Notes: generated by a model from the letters alone, not told the origin. DNA of 64,000 bases from Gonapodya sp. JEL0774 (GCA_027604505.1 JADIIX010000012.1:124001-188000); one strand, 5' to 3'. Counted from the stretch's first letter, positions 1-13,600 are shown. A program made the numbers and translations.

Positions 1-2944
1 ATGGGAGTGGCCGCGGAAAAAGGGTTGGTAGGCGCCGGCCTGGAACCAGCGGGTGAAGAGGTCAGGGTCCGGGTTGCCAAAGAAGCCACCGACGTCGGCT
101 GATATCAGCGTCAGCCGTCAAAGAAAAAAAAATCTCGGGTTACTTTTTTGGGGGGGATATTTTTCAACGCGGAACTTACCTCCGGAAAATGTGATGCCGG
201 CAACATTCAACGACAGCATCATGGGTACGGAAGCGGCCAAGTGTTCCCAGTTGGCCTAGAGCAGGTCAACATACCAGGAGGGGTTGCCAAATTGTTTGCC
301 ACGTATTTGCAACGACAGCTGAGCAAGGTTTGTTACCATGTTATCTCCGGTCCAAATCGCTCCGTAACGTTGTGTCCCGACGAAGAAGCTCCGTGACAAA
401 ATGAACGGTCGGCGAGTCCCTTTCTGCCGAGCGAGGAGACCCTCATACGTCGCGATATTCTTTCGCAAAATGACCGGTTAGTGCGAATTTACGTCGGGAT
501 GTGTACAACAGCAACATCAACACATACTTGGAGGAAACCGTAGATATTGTGAACAGCCCTGTGCTCCACGTCATTCTCGTGTAACGCATCTTTTGGAGCT
601 GTAATCTCGGGGCCTGTGAAGACCGATGGCTCGTTCATGTCAATCCACGTCCAGAGTGTCTCGGAAGAACCCTTGAAACAAGGCCCGCCCATGTGCATGT
701 TAAACTCTTTGGTTCTTCACAAAACAAGTGGGTGCACCTGTCACGAAATCACCTCATACTTGTCCAGTGAATACTGACTCGCCCACCATTTACGCGTCAC
801 ATCCTTCAAGAAATCAGGCCATATAGAACTCCCAGGCCAACACCATCCGTCAAACTCGGTCTTGTCCTTTGTTAGCATCTGCAGTCCCTTCTCTTGTGCC
901 TCCTGGTACAAGAAATAGCCGCTGTCTTTTTTCACGTGCGGGTCGGTGATTGTCACCATCTGACGACCCTTCACCGCCAGTTTGGAGAGCATATCTTTGG
1001 GATTTGGAAACTTGACAGAGTCCCACGTGAAATATTTCTTCGAGTCGGTATGCTCGATATCAAGCCATAAGACGTCCATGGGAATATCATGCTTGTCAAA
1101 GTTCTCGTCAACTTCCGAAACGTCCTTTTCGTCAATGTAGTTCCAGCGGCACTGGTGATAAGCGATCGCAAACTGCTGTGGAAGGGCAGCAGTACCAGTG
1201 AGCTGACCGTACTGTCGGAAGAATGATGGCCAAGTTGGGCCAGAGAACAAAATGAGATCCAGTGGACCAGATTCAGTCATGAAATGAACACGGGATGATG
1301 GAACAGAGTCGAAGGGGCTCGGTACACGGTCCGGTTTTGCGTCGTCGGAATGAAGCTCGTCGGGCGGTTTACTTGGAGTCACGACGTCGTCGCCAGAAGA
1401 CAAGCTGGGAACAAACCGAGAGAGCAAATATTTTGAAAAGGGGCTCTGCTTTATAACTTCCGGAATGTAGTCTGAGACAGAGGACATGGCGGTTCTAACG
1501 GTGGTTCGAACATGTGATAACTGGTAACACACGCTTCAGACATGGGGAAGATTCAACAAAGCATGAAAATTCATAAAAACGCACCATTGTTTTTTCATTC
1601 GTTCCTTGCTCGATGTCCACCCATAACTCGGCTGAGCTCAGCAACAGCGCTCCTCCTGTCCAGCCGCTGCGATGTGCGACGACCAACGGAACAATGCCGT
1701 ACAGGGACATGGGATTGTTCAGCTCATACTCAAAGACATCAGCATTATAGCCTCGATATGGTTCATTGTACGGAGCCTCTGCCCCACTGAGAGAATGTCG
1801 AACCACAAAACAGCCTTTGAACATAGCGAGAGTCAAGTTCAAGGCATCGATTTGCCGGGGACTTACCGAGTTGCCTTGAGGGAGAATGATGAGGCGTGCT
1901 CAGGAAGACCGTAAACATTCTTCACGTTGGGGAAGGTAACATCGATTCCAAACGATTCCGGACCTTGGAAACCCCCCAGAATCATATGGCACCCATTATC
2001 TCAGGGTCGTTCACACAACATAGATGCTTGAGCGCGTTTGAAACACACCGTAGGGTTTAGAGTCTGATTTTCCATTGAACGATTCCTCTTTGGGATCCTT
2101 TTCGAGCTTTCCTTTCAACTCGGAGTCCAGATCAAGGTCAGCCCACGGCCAGCGTAGCTTGCTATCGCTCGAGCTCCCAGGTCCCATCTGACGGGCCTCA
2201 AAATTGAAGTAACCCCGCTCGTTGACGGACATTACGGTAGTGTCATCAACAAGGAGATCCACTCGCAGTGGGCCGGCATGGATCACGAGAATCTTGTTCG
2301 AGCCCGGGTTCCCCAGTTCAAATTTAAAGACTTCCGTTTCCGCATCAGAGATTAATCCTGAATACTCCTCGTTCGAGGTTGGCAGTCTCCGAAAGTTCTT
2401 GCTCTTCTTGGGGCCTCCCGGCCCTGCTGCAAGAGCGAAAGTGCCAAGATCATCCCATCTTTTCGGGAATTTGGGCGACTTTTCCTTCATCCTGAGGCGT
2501 ACCACATTGCCATCTTGCAAAATATGTACTTCGAGAGAGAGAACATCCTTGGTCCTGGTGTTCAGCACATCCCCCACCACCATCCCACTGTTCACCTGTA
2601 CATTCAACGAGGACGGCACCAAGCGATAGGGAGATCCGAAATCCGTAGAGGACACAAGGTCTGCATATGCTCTCTGTCGCGTACAGAACGACGATTGATC
2701 ACAACGTTTAAAGTCTTCTCGTTTCACGGCAATGATGTGAGTCGGTAGCAAGAAAAGAGAGGTCGTGATCGTGAGAAAGAGAAATCCGAACGTTTTTTTG
2801 CCGCTGGACTTCCATTCTGGTGGATCCGGTTAAGTCCCATGAGGTTTACGACAATCGTCACCATTCACGGCAGACGTATGTAAGTGAGCACGGGCTATAA
2901 CAGGCAGATGGCGGACTTACTAACTTACTTTCTCGTGCGACCAT
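1..2944 (-). CDS. GANAB/ROT2: Glucosidase II alpha subunit (GH31), C-terminus beyond window
   Basis: ER enzyme that trims the inner glucoses from N-glycans of new glycoproteins. Seen: a hydrophobic signal-type segment coded at about 2740-2800; an N-terminal beta-sandwich region; the substrate-pocket motif LWLDIEHTD (about 1060-1090); the nucleophile motif [10 protein letters not shown] (about 625-655); the acid/base region AIWTGDN (about 335-360); and [15 protein letters not shown] near base 50-90. The coding strand runs off the left edge. The start is assigned to a 16-nt first exon (2929-2944) ending at a GTAAGT donor. It joins in phase to exon 2 (from 2816) after a CTTAAC branch site and CAG acceptor, giving MVAREKWKSSGKK before the signal segment. 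Without that exon the second exon has no ATG in frame. An intron at about 2052-1970 rejoins SDSKPYG to [10 protein letters not shown]. Family call very secure; first exon well supported by phase but inferred. Confidence 0.95.
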
Positions 2945-3274
2945 CGATGTGTGATCAACCAAAGTCCGTTTATGCGCCCAACGAGAACGTATGCAATTTC
3001 TGTGATGTGTAAAGAGCGAGGGTGTGTTGCACTGTACCAACCAAGAAGGGGAAGGTGCTGATTTCACGGGCGACTGATACATTGGATCAAAAGAGAATCA
3101 AATTCAATGTACAATGTGATCAGAATATTTAGAAATGATGTCCATCCAATTATCGCGAGGGGATCCCCTGGACCATCCCATCGGCATTGGCCATCTGGAG
3201 TGGTGAGGGGGAGACTCAGACTCCTGGACGCAGTCAAACAACACATCAAAAAGTAAATTAAATTGTCCATCCGA
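2945..3274. other. Intergenic region with diverged copy of the neighbouring gene's 3' end
   Basis: This 330-bp stretch separates glucosidase II alpha from the membrane-protein gene. No gene was recognised. Its right part holds the diverged tandem copy described under the repeat entry. Confidence 0.6.
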
Positions 3275-3390
3275 TCATCGCTGGGGAATCCACCCACGAC
3301 CATCCCATCGCCATCGCCCGTCCGGAGTGGTGAGGGGGAAGCTCGGTTGACCCCTGGATGCGGTCAGGCCATGCATCGAAGAGTACATTG
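3139..3390 (-). repeat. Tandem duplication of a ~125-bp unit covering the 3' end of the membrane-protein gene
   Basis: Two head-to-tail units, about 3139-3262 and 3263-3390, share blocks such as tgtccatcc, ggaccatcccatcg, ggagtggtgaggggga and cctgga[tc]gc[ga]gtca, with roughly three quarters of positions identical by eye. The right unit codes the protein C-terminus (LTASRG..FPLTTPDGRWRWDG..). The left unit lies beyond the stop codon and would read LTASRS..LPLTTPDGQCRWDG in the same sense, so it is a decayed copy of the final coding segment. Confidence 0.8.
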
Positions 3391-5102
3391 AAGTGTCCTC
3401 GTCGATATTATCAACTATTCGCCGGCGTTCTTCAACAAACATCCGCTCCCTCGGGGAATAATCAACATCGCCGTCCGTACCATCAGAGTTCATCGATCCT
3501 AGTAGTGTTCCAGGAGCCCCATCATTTTGCCTAATGTCCAACACATTGGAAGCAAACCGTCCTGAGTGATTAGGCGCAGAAAATTGAGCGGGCAGCCGCA
3601 TTCGGCGAACCATGTTCGACCCGTCCGGTTCGGGAGTCCCGTACGCTGCTCGTCTCTCACCTCCATTTCGAAAAACGGGCCCTCCATTACCTCTGCTCTC
3701 GTCCCGATATCCGTGTGGTAATGACCACGGACCTGGGTTGAAAATCGACGGACCCGCCTCTGGGTACATGTCATGCCGGCCATCTGTTTGGTAGGATTGC
3801 TCCCTGTATGTTGGGGTGTAAGTGTGATCTCGGCTACCAGGATGTTGCTGAAATAGCATCGTGGCTTTGCGTCCAAGCCCAGCAGGGGCTCCACTGGTCT
3901 CGTAGTCAGGGTATTCATAAAACTCTCTGGCATCCTCGCCAGCCCACGAGTCTGAGTCGTTTGACCGTCGGCCGGATGGCCAAGATGGTGGCATTGGCAT
4001 AGTTGCCACTGGGCGGGGTGGGGATGGTGGCACCTTTCCGTTGCCCGAAAAATCAGGATACGTAAGGTTTCCATTTGCCTTCCGAGATTGTGGCTCCGAG
4101 AGCATTGGGACAGGTTGCGCATCGTCCACAAGCGTAGCTACCTTTACGGAAGGCGTGTCTTCACCAGGGATAGTGTCGGGAAGAAAGGTAACGTCCTGGA
4201 CTGCCTGCTTGCGGAGAGACTCGTTCAGATTTGACGGACGTCGCACCGGGGGCGACGGTTTAATTTCCTGGCTGAACCCTTTTGCGACCTCTGGAATGTC
4301 GTGAGGCCTTGGCAATGTCGACGAAGGCGATTTCGGCCGCCGATCGTCGCTGAAAGGTGAGTGTGCATGCCAGAAATCAACGATGTCTGGGGCAGAAGGC
4401 TTGATCGTGTGAAGGGTGATAGTAGGTAGTTGAGCCGGTCCCACTTTTCGGAAAATGCCGAGTCCGCGTATCCACGTGTAAAAGAGGAAGAGGAAAAGTA
4501 CAAAGAAGACTGCGGCTGGGAGATCGCGGAATACGATGTCATGATACAACCCAAACGAAAACGATCATTCATATCAAAACTGCACACACAAACTCACTGA
4601 GAGCGGGGAAGACAAACACCCAGGCTGGTAAGCCTGGTTTTGGACTCAAGGGTGAGCAAACTCCCCCCGAGCAAAAGGTGTTTGCAACACATTGTGAGTT
4701 GGTGATGCAAGGGGAATCCAGAGTTCCAAGGGCGACACAGGTCGCTGAGGCATCATCGCAATATGACGTGCGGTCGAAGGTGCCGTCCTGTCGTACTCGA
4801 ACACAGTCCTCGTCGATTGTGCATGCCAAACCAATGGCGGAACTGTCCGTATCCGAGATAACACCCGGAACAGCCATCCTATTCACCGTTGTGGAGTTCG
4901 ATTGTCGCACTCGAAGATGCGGGCTTGAAGCAAAGTCGGAACTTTCATGTCCCGAGCTCAAACTTGAGCCTCGAACGGGTCGAACGAGGTCCAAAAGCAA
5001 CGAAGGCACCAGAATGCAGGGAAGAACTCGGTAAACGCTTTCTCTCTTCCTTTTCCCGGATTCTGCTCTCGAAATCCGTGCAAGGAGATTGGATGAGACC
5101 AT
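3275..5102 (-). CDS. Single-pass membrane protein with cysteine-rich extracellular domain and long disordered tail
   Basis: Not recognised as a named family. The product starts MVSSNLLAR (ATG at 5102), followed by a hydrophobic stretch YRVLPCILVPSLLLDLV that may be a signal peptide. Next is an ectodomain with about eight cysteines spaced like small EB/Dickkopf-type modules (CTIDEDC, SYCDD, TCVALG, SPCITNSQC, FCSGGVC). A transmembrane helix is restored by splicing: exon 1 ends in PAL before a GTGAGT donor near 4601, and exon 2 resumes at about 4520 with AVFFVLFLFLFYTWIRG, an intron of 82 nt. The roughly 400-residue cytoplasmic tail is rich in Pro, Ser, Arg and Asp and ends PDGRWRWDGRGWIPQR. 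It could be a surface receptor or wall sensor; that is inference. An upstream exon is possible because the frame stays open before the chosen ATG. Confidence 0.7.
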
Positions 5103-5188
5103 TTGATCCGTGGTCCCTTTTTCAGGCAACTGTGAAATATCGATTTCATATGCGCTATGCAAGATTTCATTGAATTTTAAGATTGTGA

Positions 5189-7307
5189 CTAGATCCCCAA
5201 TTTCTCTTTTATTAATGCATCTACTATTTTTGGATTGTATTTTCTATTTGTTGCTTTCTGCAGAGTCCCAACGAAAAAGCCTACTAGAGAATGTCGGCCT
5301 CCCTTCACAATCAATTCCACCTTGTCGGGATTCGCAAGGAACAACTCATCGCAGAGACGGTGGAGTTCTGTGTCGGAAGACTCTTGAATAAAGTTCATCT
5401 CATGTGCCGCTGCCAACACCGAGGACCTTGATCTCGAAGGGTGTTCCAATACATGTCGAAGAAGGTACTTGCCGGATAAATCTCCATGATATTAAAGTAT
5501 TAGTTTGATGAAAGAGGGGGGGTGAGCCGTCAAAACACGGGGAACCCTTGACACTTACTTGAGATTCGCTCCGACTTCACGAGCTTCCCGACCTCGGCAA
5601 TAGTATCTGCATCGATCGGTCGCTGTCTTAGTGTCGATCCATCGATTCGCGCACGTAGGTGCTCAAACACAGGCCCTGTAATCCAGTTCGCCGCGGCCTG
5701 GGCGTCCCCATCCAATAGCGAAGTCAGATGTGTGAAGAGGTCTGAGCAACCTGGCTCATTCACAATCAAAGTGGCAGTGTACGGAGATAGTGAGTACGGT
5801 GGCTGTGTGAAACGACGCCATGTAACATCTGGAAGTTCGGGAAGGGAATTTCGACATGTTGTAAGTAAACCCTACGTTGTCCGACCACGGCAATTGTTTC
5901 AAGTTCTTTCAGAAGGCATTCCTCTAGGACAATTACTTGAATAGGGTGAGAAAGAACTTACGTCGGCAATTATAACAGGAGGCAGGTCCGGGTCCGGCAT
6001 GTAACGGTATTCCACAGCATTCTCCTTCGTGCGAAGAAGAACCGTCCTTTCGCTCTCTGGATCAAATCCACGAGTTTCTTGGGCAATTTCGATCCCACTC
6101 TCGAGAGTCGCGATCTGACGTGCGATTTCGTAGTCTGTCTTATGGCAAGTGAGTGTTTCCAAAACAATCCACCAACAGTTAGGAAGACTGACCTATCGCT
6201 TTCCCAACCGCTCTGACAGAGTTTAGATTTTTGATTTCGCACCGAGTTCCGAAGTCCTGATGCGCTGCATCAGCTCTCGCGACAGACACATTGACGTCAC
6301 AGCGAAGTGAACCCTCTTCTAAACCACCCTCCGCTAAAACACCAACATGATCTAGGAGACGGGCGATTTTACCCAACAGTGCAGTCGCTTCGGTGGAAGA
6401 TCTTTTAAGCAGCATCCGATGAGAATGTTCATCAGAATGCTCAAGCAGAAGTTCGCACCTCATATCAGGCTCGGTAACGATCTCCATTAGTCCTGCACCG
6501 GCTCTGTTCAAATCTACAAGGATCTCTCCTTCCGAATCACCAAGGAGACTCTTCCCAGTGTCTTGCTCAATCTGCAGTTGTCGGATGCCCACAGAAATCT
6601 CAGAGGTCTTGAAACCGTCAGCCTCGGTGAGAGTAAGTCTTCCTTTTGTCGCTAGTGGAGCTTTTTGATTACGAATACGAAAGAATAAATCAATTGGTGA
6701 TCCACCGGCCCTTTTGGCCTGTCACTCACAGTAGTGTTGGGTGATTTGATACCCGAGTGGAATGTCGTTGTAGAAGTAATGTTTTCGATCGAAAGCAGAC
6801 CAGCTATGAATAGTGCACCCCAGAGCGAGTGAAGCTTTGATTGCTTGAGTCAGGCAGTGGTGGTTTAAGCGCTTGGACACAGACGAGGTGAGTGTGAGGC
6901 AGGTGTTCATATGGAGACATTGAATAACGCACTCACTGGAAGCGTTCCAGGAAAAGCAGCATCAATGGGAGAGACATTTACGTTGGCCTCGCCATCCGAA
7001 GAAAATATTGCTCCTGCGCGACACATCGAATGCCATTGGTCTATCTCCGGAGACAATCCTAGACATCATCTCAGTTCTCACTCGAAAATAGTTTATATCG
7101 AGAGCGAATCTGACAATGCAGCTCCAAACCTATCGTCGCCCTCCACATCGAGTCACTTTGGGTGGAACGGAACAACTTCCGCTCCACATCATCATGTGAG
7201 ACGGTACGATCTGATCCAAAACGCCTGCGTAGTCCACCTGCAGCAATAACAATAATCGGAGGAAACACACGACGAAGCTTGGAGTATGCCAAAAGATCGC
7301 TTGTCAT
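5189..7307 (-). CDS. GATB/PET112: Glutamyl-tRNA(Gln) amidotransferase subunit B, mitochondrial
   Basis: Subunit B of the GatCAB/GatFAB complex that converts Glu-tRNA(Gln) to Gln-tRNA(Gln) in mitochondria. Seen in order: a basic N-terminus ([14 protein letters not shown]) suited to mitochondrial import; IGLELHCQI at the start of the catalytic cradle; [99 protein letters not shown]; then the GatB/YqeY helical tail ending [15 protein letters not shown] and the C-terminal lysine-rich end. These are near-diagnostic GatB motifs. At least five introns interrupt the gene; the first begins just after KLFS and resumes at about 7016 with [16 protein letters not shown] at 7307 gives the longest basic leader. 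Confidence 0.93.
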
Positions 7308-7670
7308 TTAATGAAAAGCATGGGGTTGTTGAATTTTACCACACCGTGTTGGCAGTCGGTTCCCTTTGCACCTTTCTCCCTTCTTCGCATCTGCTGATAC
7401 TCGACTCCCATGCCCTTAAGTTATTTTGACACCTGTCCTCGGTTTGTCTGCACCACGTCAACGTCATAGTTTATCATTACATCTCAGATAGTTTTTCGAG
7501 GGTTTCTAGTACGCGTTCATGTGGGAGCCGACTCACACAACACTGGCCGTACTATGTAGTGACTTAGCTCAAATCTGTACACAGGGCAGGCGCGGTCAAT
7601 GTAAATTCTGATGTCAGGCAAACATTTGATGAATTATTTCAATATACAATATGATGCAAACTTTCTACAC
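7308..7670. other. Intergenic, GatB promoter side / ACC 3' side
   Basis: About 360 bp between the GatB start and the ACC stop, both on the minus strand. No coding potential or structured element was recognised. It must hold the ACC 3' UTR and the GatB promoter. Confidence 0.5.
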
Positions 7671-10600
7671 TTAAAAGAGGGACACTTGTAGCAAACTCTC
7701 CCGCTCTTCCGGAGTGAGATCCTTCAACAAACTCGCAATTCCCTCCAGAACTGAAGATCGGTCCGTCCGGAATAGGTTCTTAATCTCGGTTTTGGACGCT
7801 TCCTTTCGAAGCAATGCCAGCTTCCTCTCGAGCTTGCTGCCCTTAAAACCCTCAATCCACTTCGCAGCATCAATATCCTCGACGCTGTCATACCCTGCTC
7901 CAGACGATGCACTCGTACTTCCTTGGTCCTGCGCGTACCACTTCTTGATATGATCTGCAGCGTCCTGTCGGGATGTATCGCTCTTTATTTTGAGTATTTG
8001 AGTGAGAAGGGATTCTTCCAACATCCGGCGTTTAACACGCCAGAAAAAGTGTCGTCGCGAGTCTTTCCAGTCGACGATACCACGGATGACACCTTTGGCC
8101 CACATTCTCTTCGGTTTGTCGTGGAGGTCAGCGAAATGAAGAGCGATCTGCTGATATGATGGCAGTAACTTCTTCTCACGAGACTGGTACTCATTCAGAA
8201 GCTGCTTGACCTTCAGCTGGTCTGTAGGCAGCGCCTCCTCCCCGTCCTTCACTTTTTTAGTCACCGCAGTCGCTTCTCGTTTCAGTTGTGCGTATTGAGG
8301 GTCCAATCGCTCCATCGTCGCTAGAAGTTGATGTTTCCGATACTTGATTTCGACCGTTCCTTCCGGCTCCAAAACACCACCTCGAGCGTCAGTCTCAGCG
8401 TACATTTCCATATAGTCTGGGTTTATCATTGGATCCAAAACGACCCATGCACCACCTCGAAGTTCTCCCATAACGTAAACGAAGATGGGTTGCTTGTAGT
8501 TTCGGAGGGCATCAACAATGTAGGATCCGTACTTGAGGATGCCCTTCAATAGGTCGTTTTGTCCTCCTGAGAATCCACGCCAATTGGCGAAAATAACGAG
8601 TGGCAACTGCTCTCCGTAATTGAAATCGTTGATGGCTTGTGCGGTTTTGAAAGCAGACTCTGGCAGCCAGACTTGTGGTGCACTTGTCAGAACGGCTTCG
8701 GTGGACTCGGGGTTTCCTGGGTCTGCGGGCCAAGTTTCCTGGACCAACCGCATCTCCACAGCCACGACACCCATGGGGATCCCTGGAGGATAACCAGACC
8801 ACTGTTGTTAACGTCTGACGGCATGCTAGCGGAAAACGATGAATACGCTAAAACGTACCTCCTAATCGCGCACGACCAATGACAACACCTGGAGCCCAGC
8901 CACCGAGTGTCTCCATCCACGAGCCTTTGTCGAATATGCCAGATGTCCACTTGTCACCCTCTTCGACTCCAGCGATGAAGCTGCGGGGGTCGTAGTTCGT
9001 CTGGGGAATCTGGTACTCTACATCTCGGGTAATAGGGTCCGGTTGGACCATGAACTCTGGTAAATCTGCACCGACGTGCTTGGGGACATATGAAAGCCAG
9101 TTGATGAGCTGAGTAACGCCATCCAAATCGTTCTGCGCAGTGAGGTGGGAAATGCCATTCTTGTACATGATCTGTGTCCCTCCAAGCTGCAAGTTGGAAC
9201 TGTACACTTCCCGACCAAGGACTTTGTTCAGTGCAGACGATCCCGTGAGAATGATCGGTTGTCCTTCTACTTGAACAGTGCGCTGTCCCAATCTGACGAG
9301 GTAAGCACCAATACCTGCGAATGACAAGTTATTAGATAAAGTCGAAGTCGACTAAGCACTTGCTTAATCCATACCGACGGAGCGTGCAGTGACGAGAGTG
9401 GCAGTGAAGATTTCTTTGTACGCCTGGGACGTTTCTCCCGCAATCATTCCAGATCCCTGCAAGTTCTCGACTACGAAACCGCGAGGGAAAACAAGAATTT
9501 TACCGTGCAACTACGGTACAGTGACAACAAAAACCAACCTCCAAGTCCGTGCTGCTTTCCCACGATATCCGTGATTTTGAAGCGAGTTTCCCCATCTTCT
9601 TGAACTGTTTCTGTGAAGACCGGAAGGGAGCCACTTGGGTCACGAAGATTCGTGAGATCCTGTTGTGTGAGATAGAGGTATTTGAAGCCTTTCGATGGGT
9701 CATTTTTGTCGTTCCATGCAATTTTGAAGCGCGATTGTATCTCATCCGCCAGCCTGAAGAATTTATGTTGGAAGTATTTATCAACAGCAAACTGGTTAAC
9801 GTGCCAGTGTTAACAACTTACCCGATACGGGCGCCAGAATTCGCAGACAAGTAAAGACGAGGCAGCCCCTTTGAACGAGCCAGCTGAGACGCTTTATAGA
9901 AAAGCAGATCTTCGTCTGGACCGAAGGACCCAGTTTGGAACGTGATATCGTTCGCGATGACAACGATCTTGCGACCCTCAGGATTCTCAGGAGTGAACAT
10001 TTCCAATATCCAGGCGACCATGCCGACGGTGTTAGAGCCTTGAAGGTGGTCACATGTTCATTTTCCCTCTCCCTTGAACCCAAGCAACCATCGTTTGACT
10101 CACCAGGCTCCCGGAAAACCTCGACCATATTGTTCTTTGCGTCAAGCGCAAGTTCCGTTGAGGTAAGTAGAGTTCCCGGAACCGCGATACCTGGATTCCG
10201 CTTTGCGTACTTGTTCCAAATGCTTTGTATGGCTTGTCGGAATATACCAGGAAAATCATAAACAAAAGTCGTTCCAAGTAAATGAGCCTGTGTGTTTCAA
10301 AGAGCCGATCAGCCGAAGATTCGAGTATAAAGGGAAGTTGGCTATACCTTGTGTCTCCGATTGGCCAGCGGTTCCTTGGTTTGGTGTAGCGAGTACACTG
10401 GTTGTTTGTGGCGAGATTCTGGAGGAGATGTAAGAGATTCAAGGTACCAAAGACCATCAGAACTTAGAACCTCCTTGTACTTCTCAATCTTGATAGTGTA
10501 GCCCGTGACGTTGTGAATAAAAAATCGAACTGGATATGGTGCTTGGGAGGAGTCTGCCGGTTGCAACACAAACCGCAATTCTGCGTCCGTAAAACGAGAC

Positions 10601-13600
10601 CGGAATAGACGAGTACCGTTCCGAATGGTTAAGCTCTTCAGCGCTTTCTCAATATCCGACAACTCCAGTACAAAGGTTGGAATGAAATTAATGTAGATGT
10701 GGTTACAATCTGTATTTGATTGCAGATCCGCTGAGAGAACGTCCAATGTGTCGAGGGAATCAGTGATGACACGATCGCCTTCCGACGCCAAAAAGTCGGC
10801 AGTCCTGACATCTGATCCAAGCTCTCCTGGTTGGACAAGCGCACGCACAAAGAACCGGGTATCAGAAGGGTTCTCCCGGCCCGTGCCGAGATACAGGTGC
10901 ATTCTCCTGTTGTCACTGTACGCAGGCTTGAGGGAGAAGTTGGCCATGCGTCGCAGTTCCAGCTGGTATGCCAACGCAGGTTCTATGTGTCGAATAATTT
11001 GGTCTTCACGGAAATCGAAAAGTTGCTTGAATGTGAAGTACCTTGAGTGTGCGAGAATACAGAAACGACACAAGTGACAGACAAGCGTTACAACGCGCCA
11101 CAGATTACAAACAACGAAGAGAGACTACTCACTTTGGTGCGCGCGACTCTTCCGCAACTAAGAAAGTTACCCGGCGAACGTCTCGCTCGTTCAACAGCGT
11201 CCGATTCTTAGTGATTATGGCTCCAAGATCCTTGACGATTTGGTCATCCTCCAAATTCTTCCAGACAGTGCCATCGAGTGCAATGTTGGCGACATTTACA
11301 CTTGTCATCGAAGTCGACGGCATTGGCTTGGCAGCGGTCATAGGGCTCACACTTGCAAGATCGGATTCTGAAGAAATGCGTGTCACGCGGCGGCCCAGAT
11401 CCGACTTCAACACCTCCAATACTCCGTGCACGTTCCTCTCCAATTCTTCCAGCGTTGAAAATGCAGCAAAGACACCCTGACGATTGACTTCGCCCGCGAG
11501 ATTGTCCTTGTCAAAATACCTGTCATCTGTATCCCTCATTTGATCTCGGAGCTTGAAGTTCCAGGTGAACGCGGGAGTACCATTCACATCCACATTGGCC
11601 GACTCTTTCACGTCATATGCGTTGACGTAGGTGTGCAGCACGTAGGTGTAATACGCGGCGTGACGCATGTTGACGTCTGGGTGGTAAAAGAACGATGTAA
11701 GTACATCCAAGATTGAGTAGTTGGCGCTGATAAGATCTGCCAAATCTGAGCTGCGAATTTCGACACTGGTTTGATGGCCCGACAAGTCTCCATGTAGTGA
11801 GCCATTACCATTGACAATAGGTACGATCGCTTTCTGGAGCTTCGCCTCGATTGCAGAGTATCGTGCCCGGTAAGTGGGCAGATTTGTGTAGATCAGGAGT
11901 TCGCGAGCCCTCAGAGCTACTTTAGCTGCAGTGGGGGACGCCAATGCAGCTAAGTTCTTCAGAATGTTTCCATATGACGTCCTCCAAGCCTCCCCGTCAT
12001 AATCAGACCGGACATGATCCAAGATCGTAATGGCAATATCATTCCGTGAAGATACCTTCGAATGCGCGAGGGCCACTGAAACGACCTTGTCCAAGTCATT
12101 CTTGTGCTCTAAACGATAGCGGTCCAGAGTGTCGTTCTCGCCTTTCTCACGGTCGAAAAGCTTTTCCACTTGATAGAATCTGTCCAGAAGATCTGAAAGG
12201 ACATCCCGCTCGTGACCCTTAAGTCCCGATCTGTAACGGCCGAGAATAGCAATAAGGGGTGCCAGCTGGGTGTTGTACGCGTCCGCCTCAGGTCCGGGGG
12301 ATGGCCTTGCTTTGTTCACCTCCGACTCCATCCTGGAAATTTTTTCCGCGACTGGTCCACCTTCCCACTTCAACCCCACAATTTGCGAGAGGCTTGACTC
12401 CAAAGATGCTGGAATGCGACCGACCATTGTGGAGAGTATCTCCATCAGCTCCAACTGCGGAAGGGCCGGTTCTCGACATACTTCCGTGAGTGCGCGGAAG
12501 TCCTGGATCTTCCCCTCGTAGTTTTCGTATCCATCCAATACATTCTCAACATTCTTCTTGTACCGGCGGAATCTTTGTTGTGGCTTGTCACCGAATGTTT
12601 GCGGGGGACTAACCATTGAAACGTGCAGCGAAAATCATCAGGTGTCTGTAGGAGAGCCAGAGAGAAACAGAAAAGATGGGGTCATATGCTCACCCGAACG
12701 AAAGGACGCCCTCAAACTGTTTGGCAGACTGTACAGCGCTCGGATCGTCCAGTTGCAAGTTTGCAAGAACATCGCCTGCTGCAATGGCCTGTCCGGGCTG
12801 CTTTGTAAGCGTAACTATCCCCGATGATGTGGCGGGAAGTGACATAATCATCTTCATGACTTCAATCTCGGCAAAGTTGTCACCCTTGTTGAGATGAGCA
12901 CCGTCCTATTACAAAGTACAAGCTGTCACACGTGGAATAAAGGAAACTGACCACTCCAAGAACTTACATCAACCAAATAACGGACCAATTTCCCGGGTGA
13001 CACAGTTCGAAGTTTAGTCGGGTCATTCTCCTTCTCGAGCACCGCAACTCGACCATCGAGAGTCAAACTGGTTTGATGAGACTCCTCGTTAAGATAGGCG
13101 ATGTGGGTTTTCATGTCGAGAAGGATGAGGCAACCACCGTCCGCGATTCGACGGGCGACAATTTCAGCGCTTGAGACACCACTTTGGACGAGGTAATTCT
13201 CCGAGCCCACTTTCGAGACGTTGAATTTGTAGCGGACACCACCGTAGATGAAATCAACATTAACCGCAGTTTGAAGGAGAGTTTTCGGTGGCATCTGTCC
13301 CTTCGCCAACACCTTCAAGTACTCCGAGGACTTGGACTCGAAGATCGACACGCCTTTGCTGACAGCTCCACATATGGCAACCACGAGAGCGTCCGGTCGC
13401 TCAACCTCCATGCGATTTGCGATGAGGCCATCTAACCAGCCCGTGTTGACTCGGTTTTCGGCAAAATCTTCGTTTTCCAGAAGTGTAATGAGGTAGTCGA
13501 TGGTGGTCCGGAAGTCACCTCGGATTGACAGTTCCTTGAGAGCTATGATCATGTTCTTGCGGGACTGCAGTCTCGTCTCGCCATATGAGAAGATGTGGCC

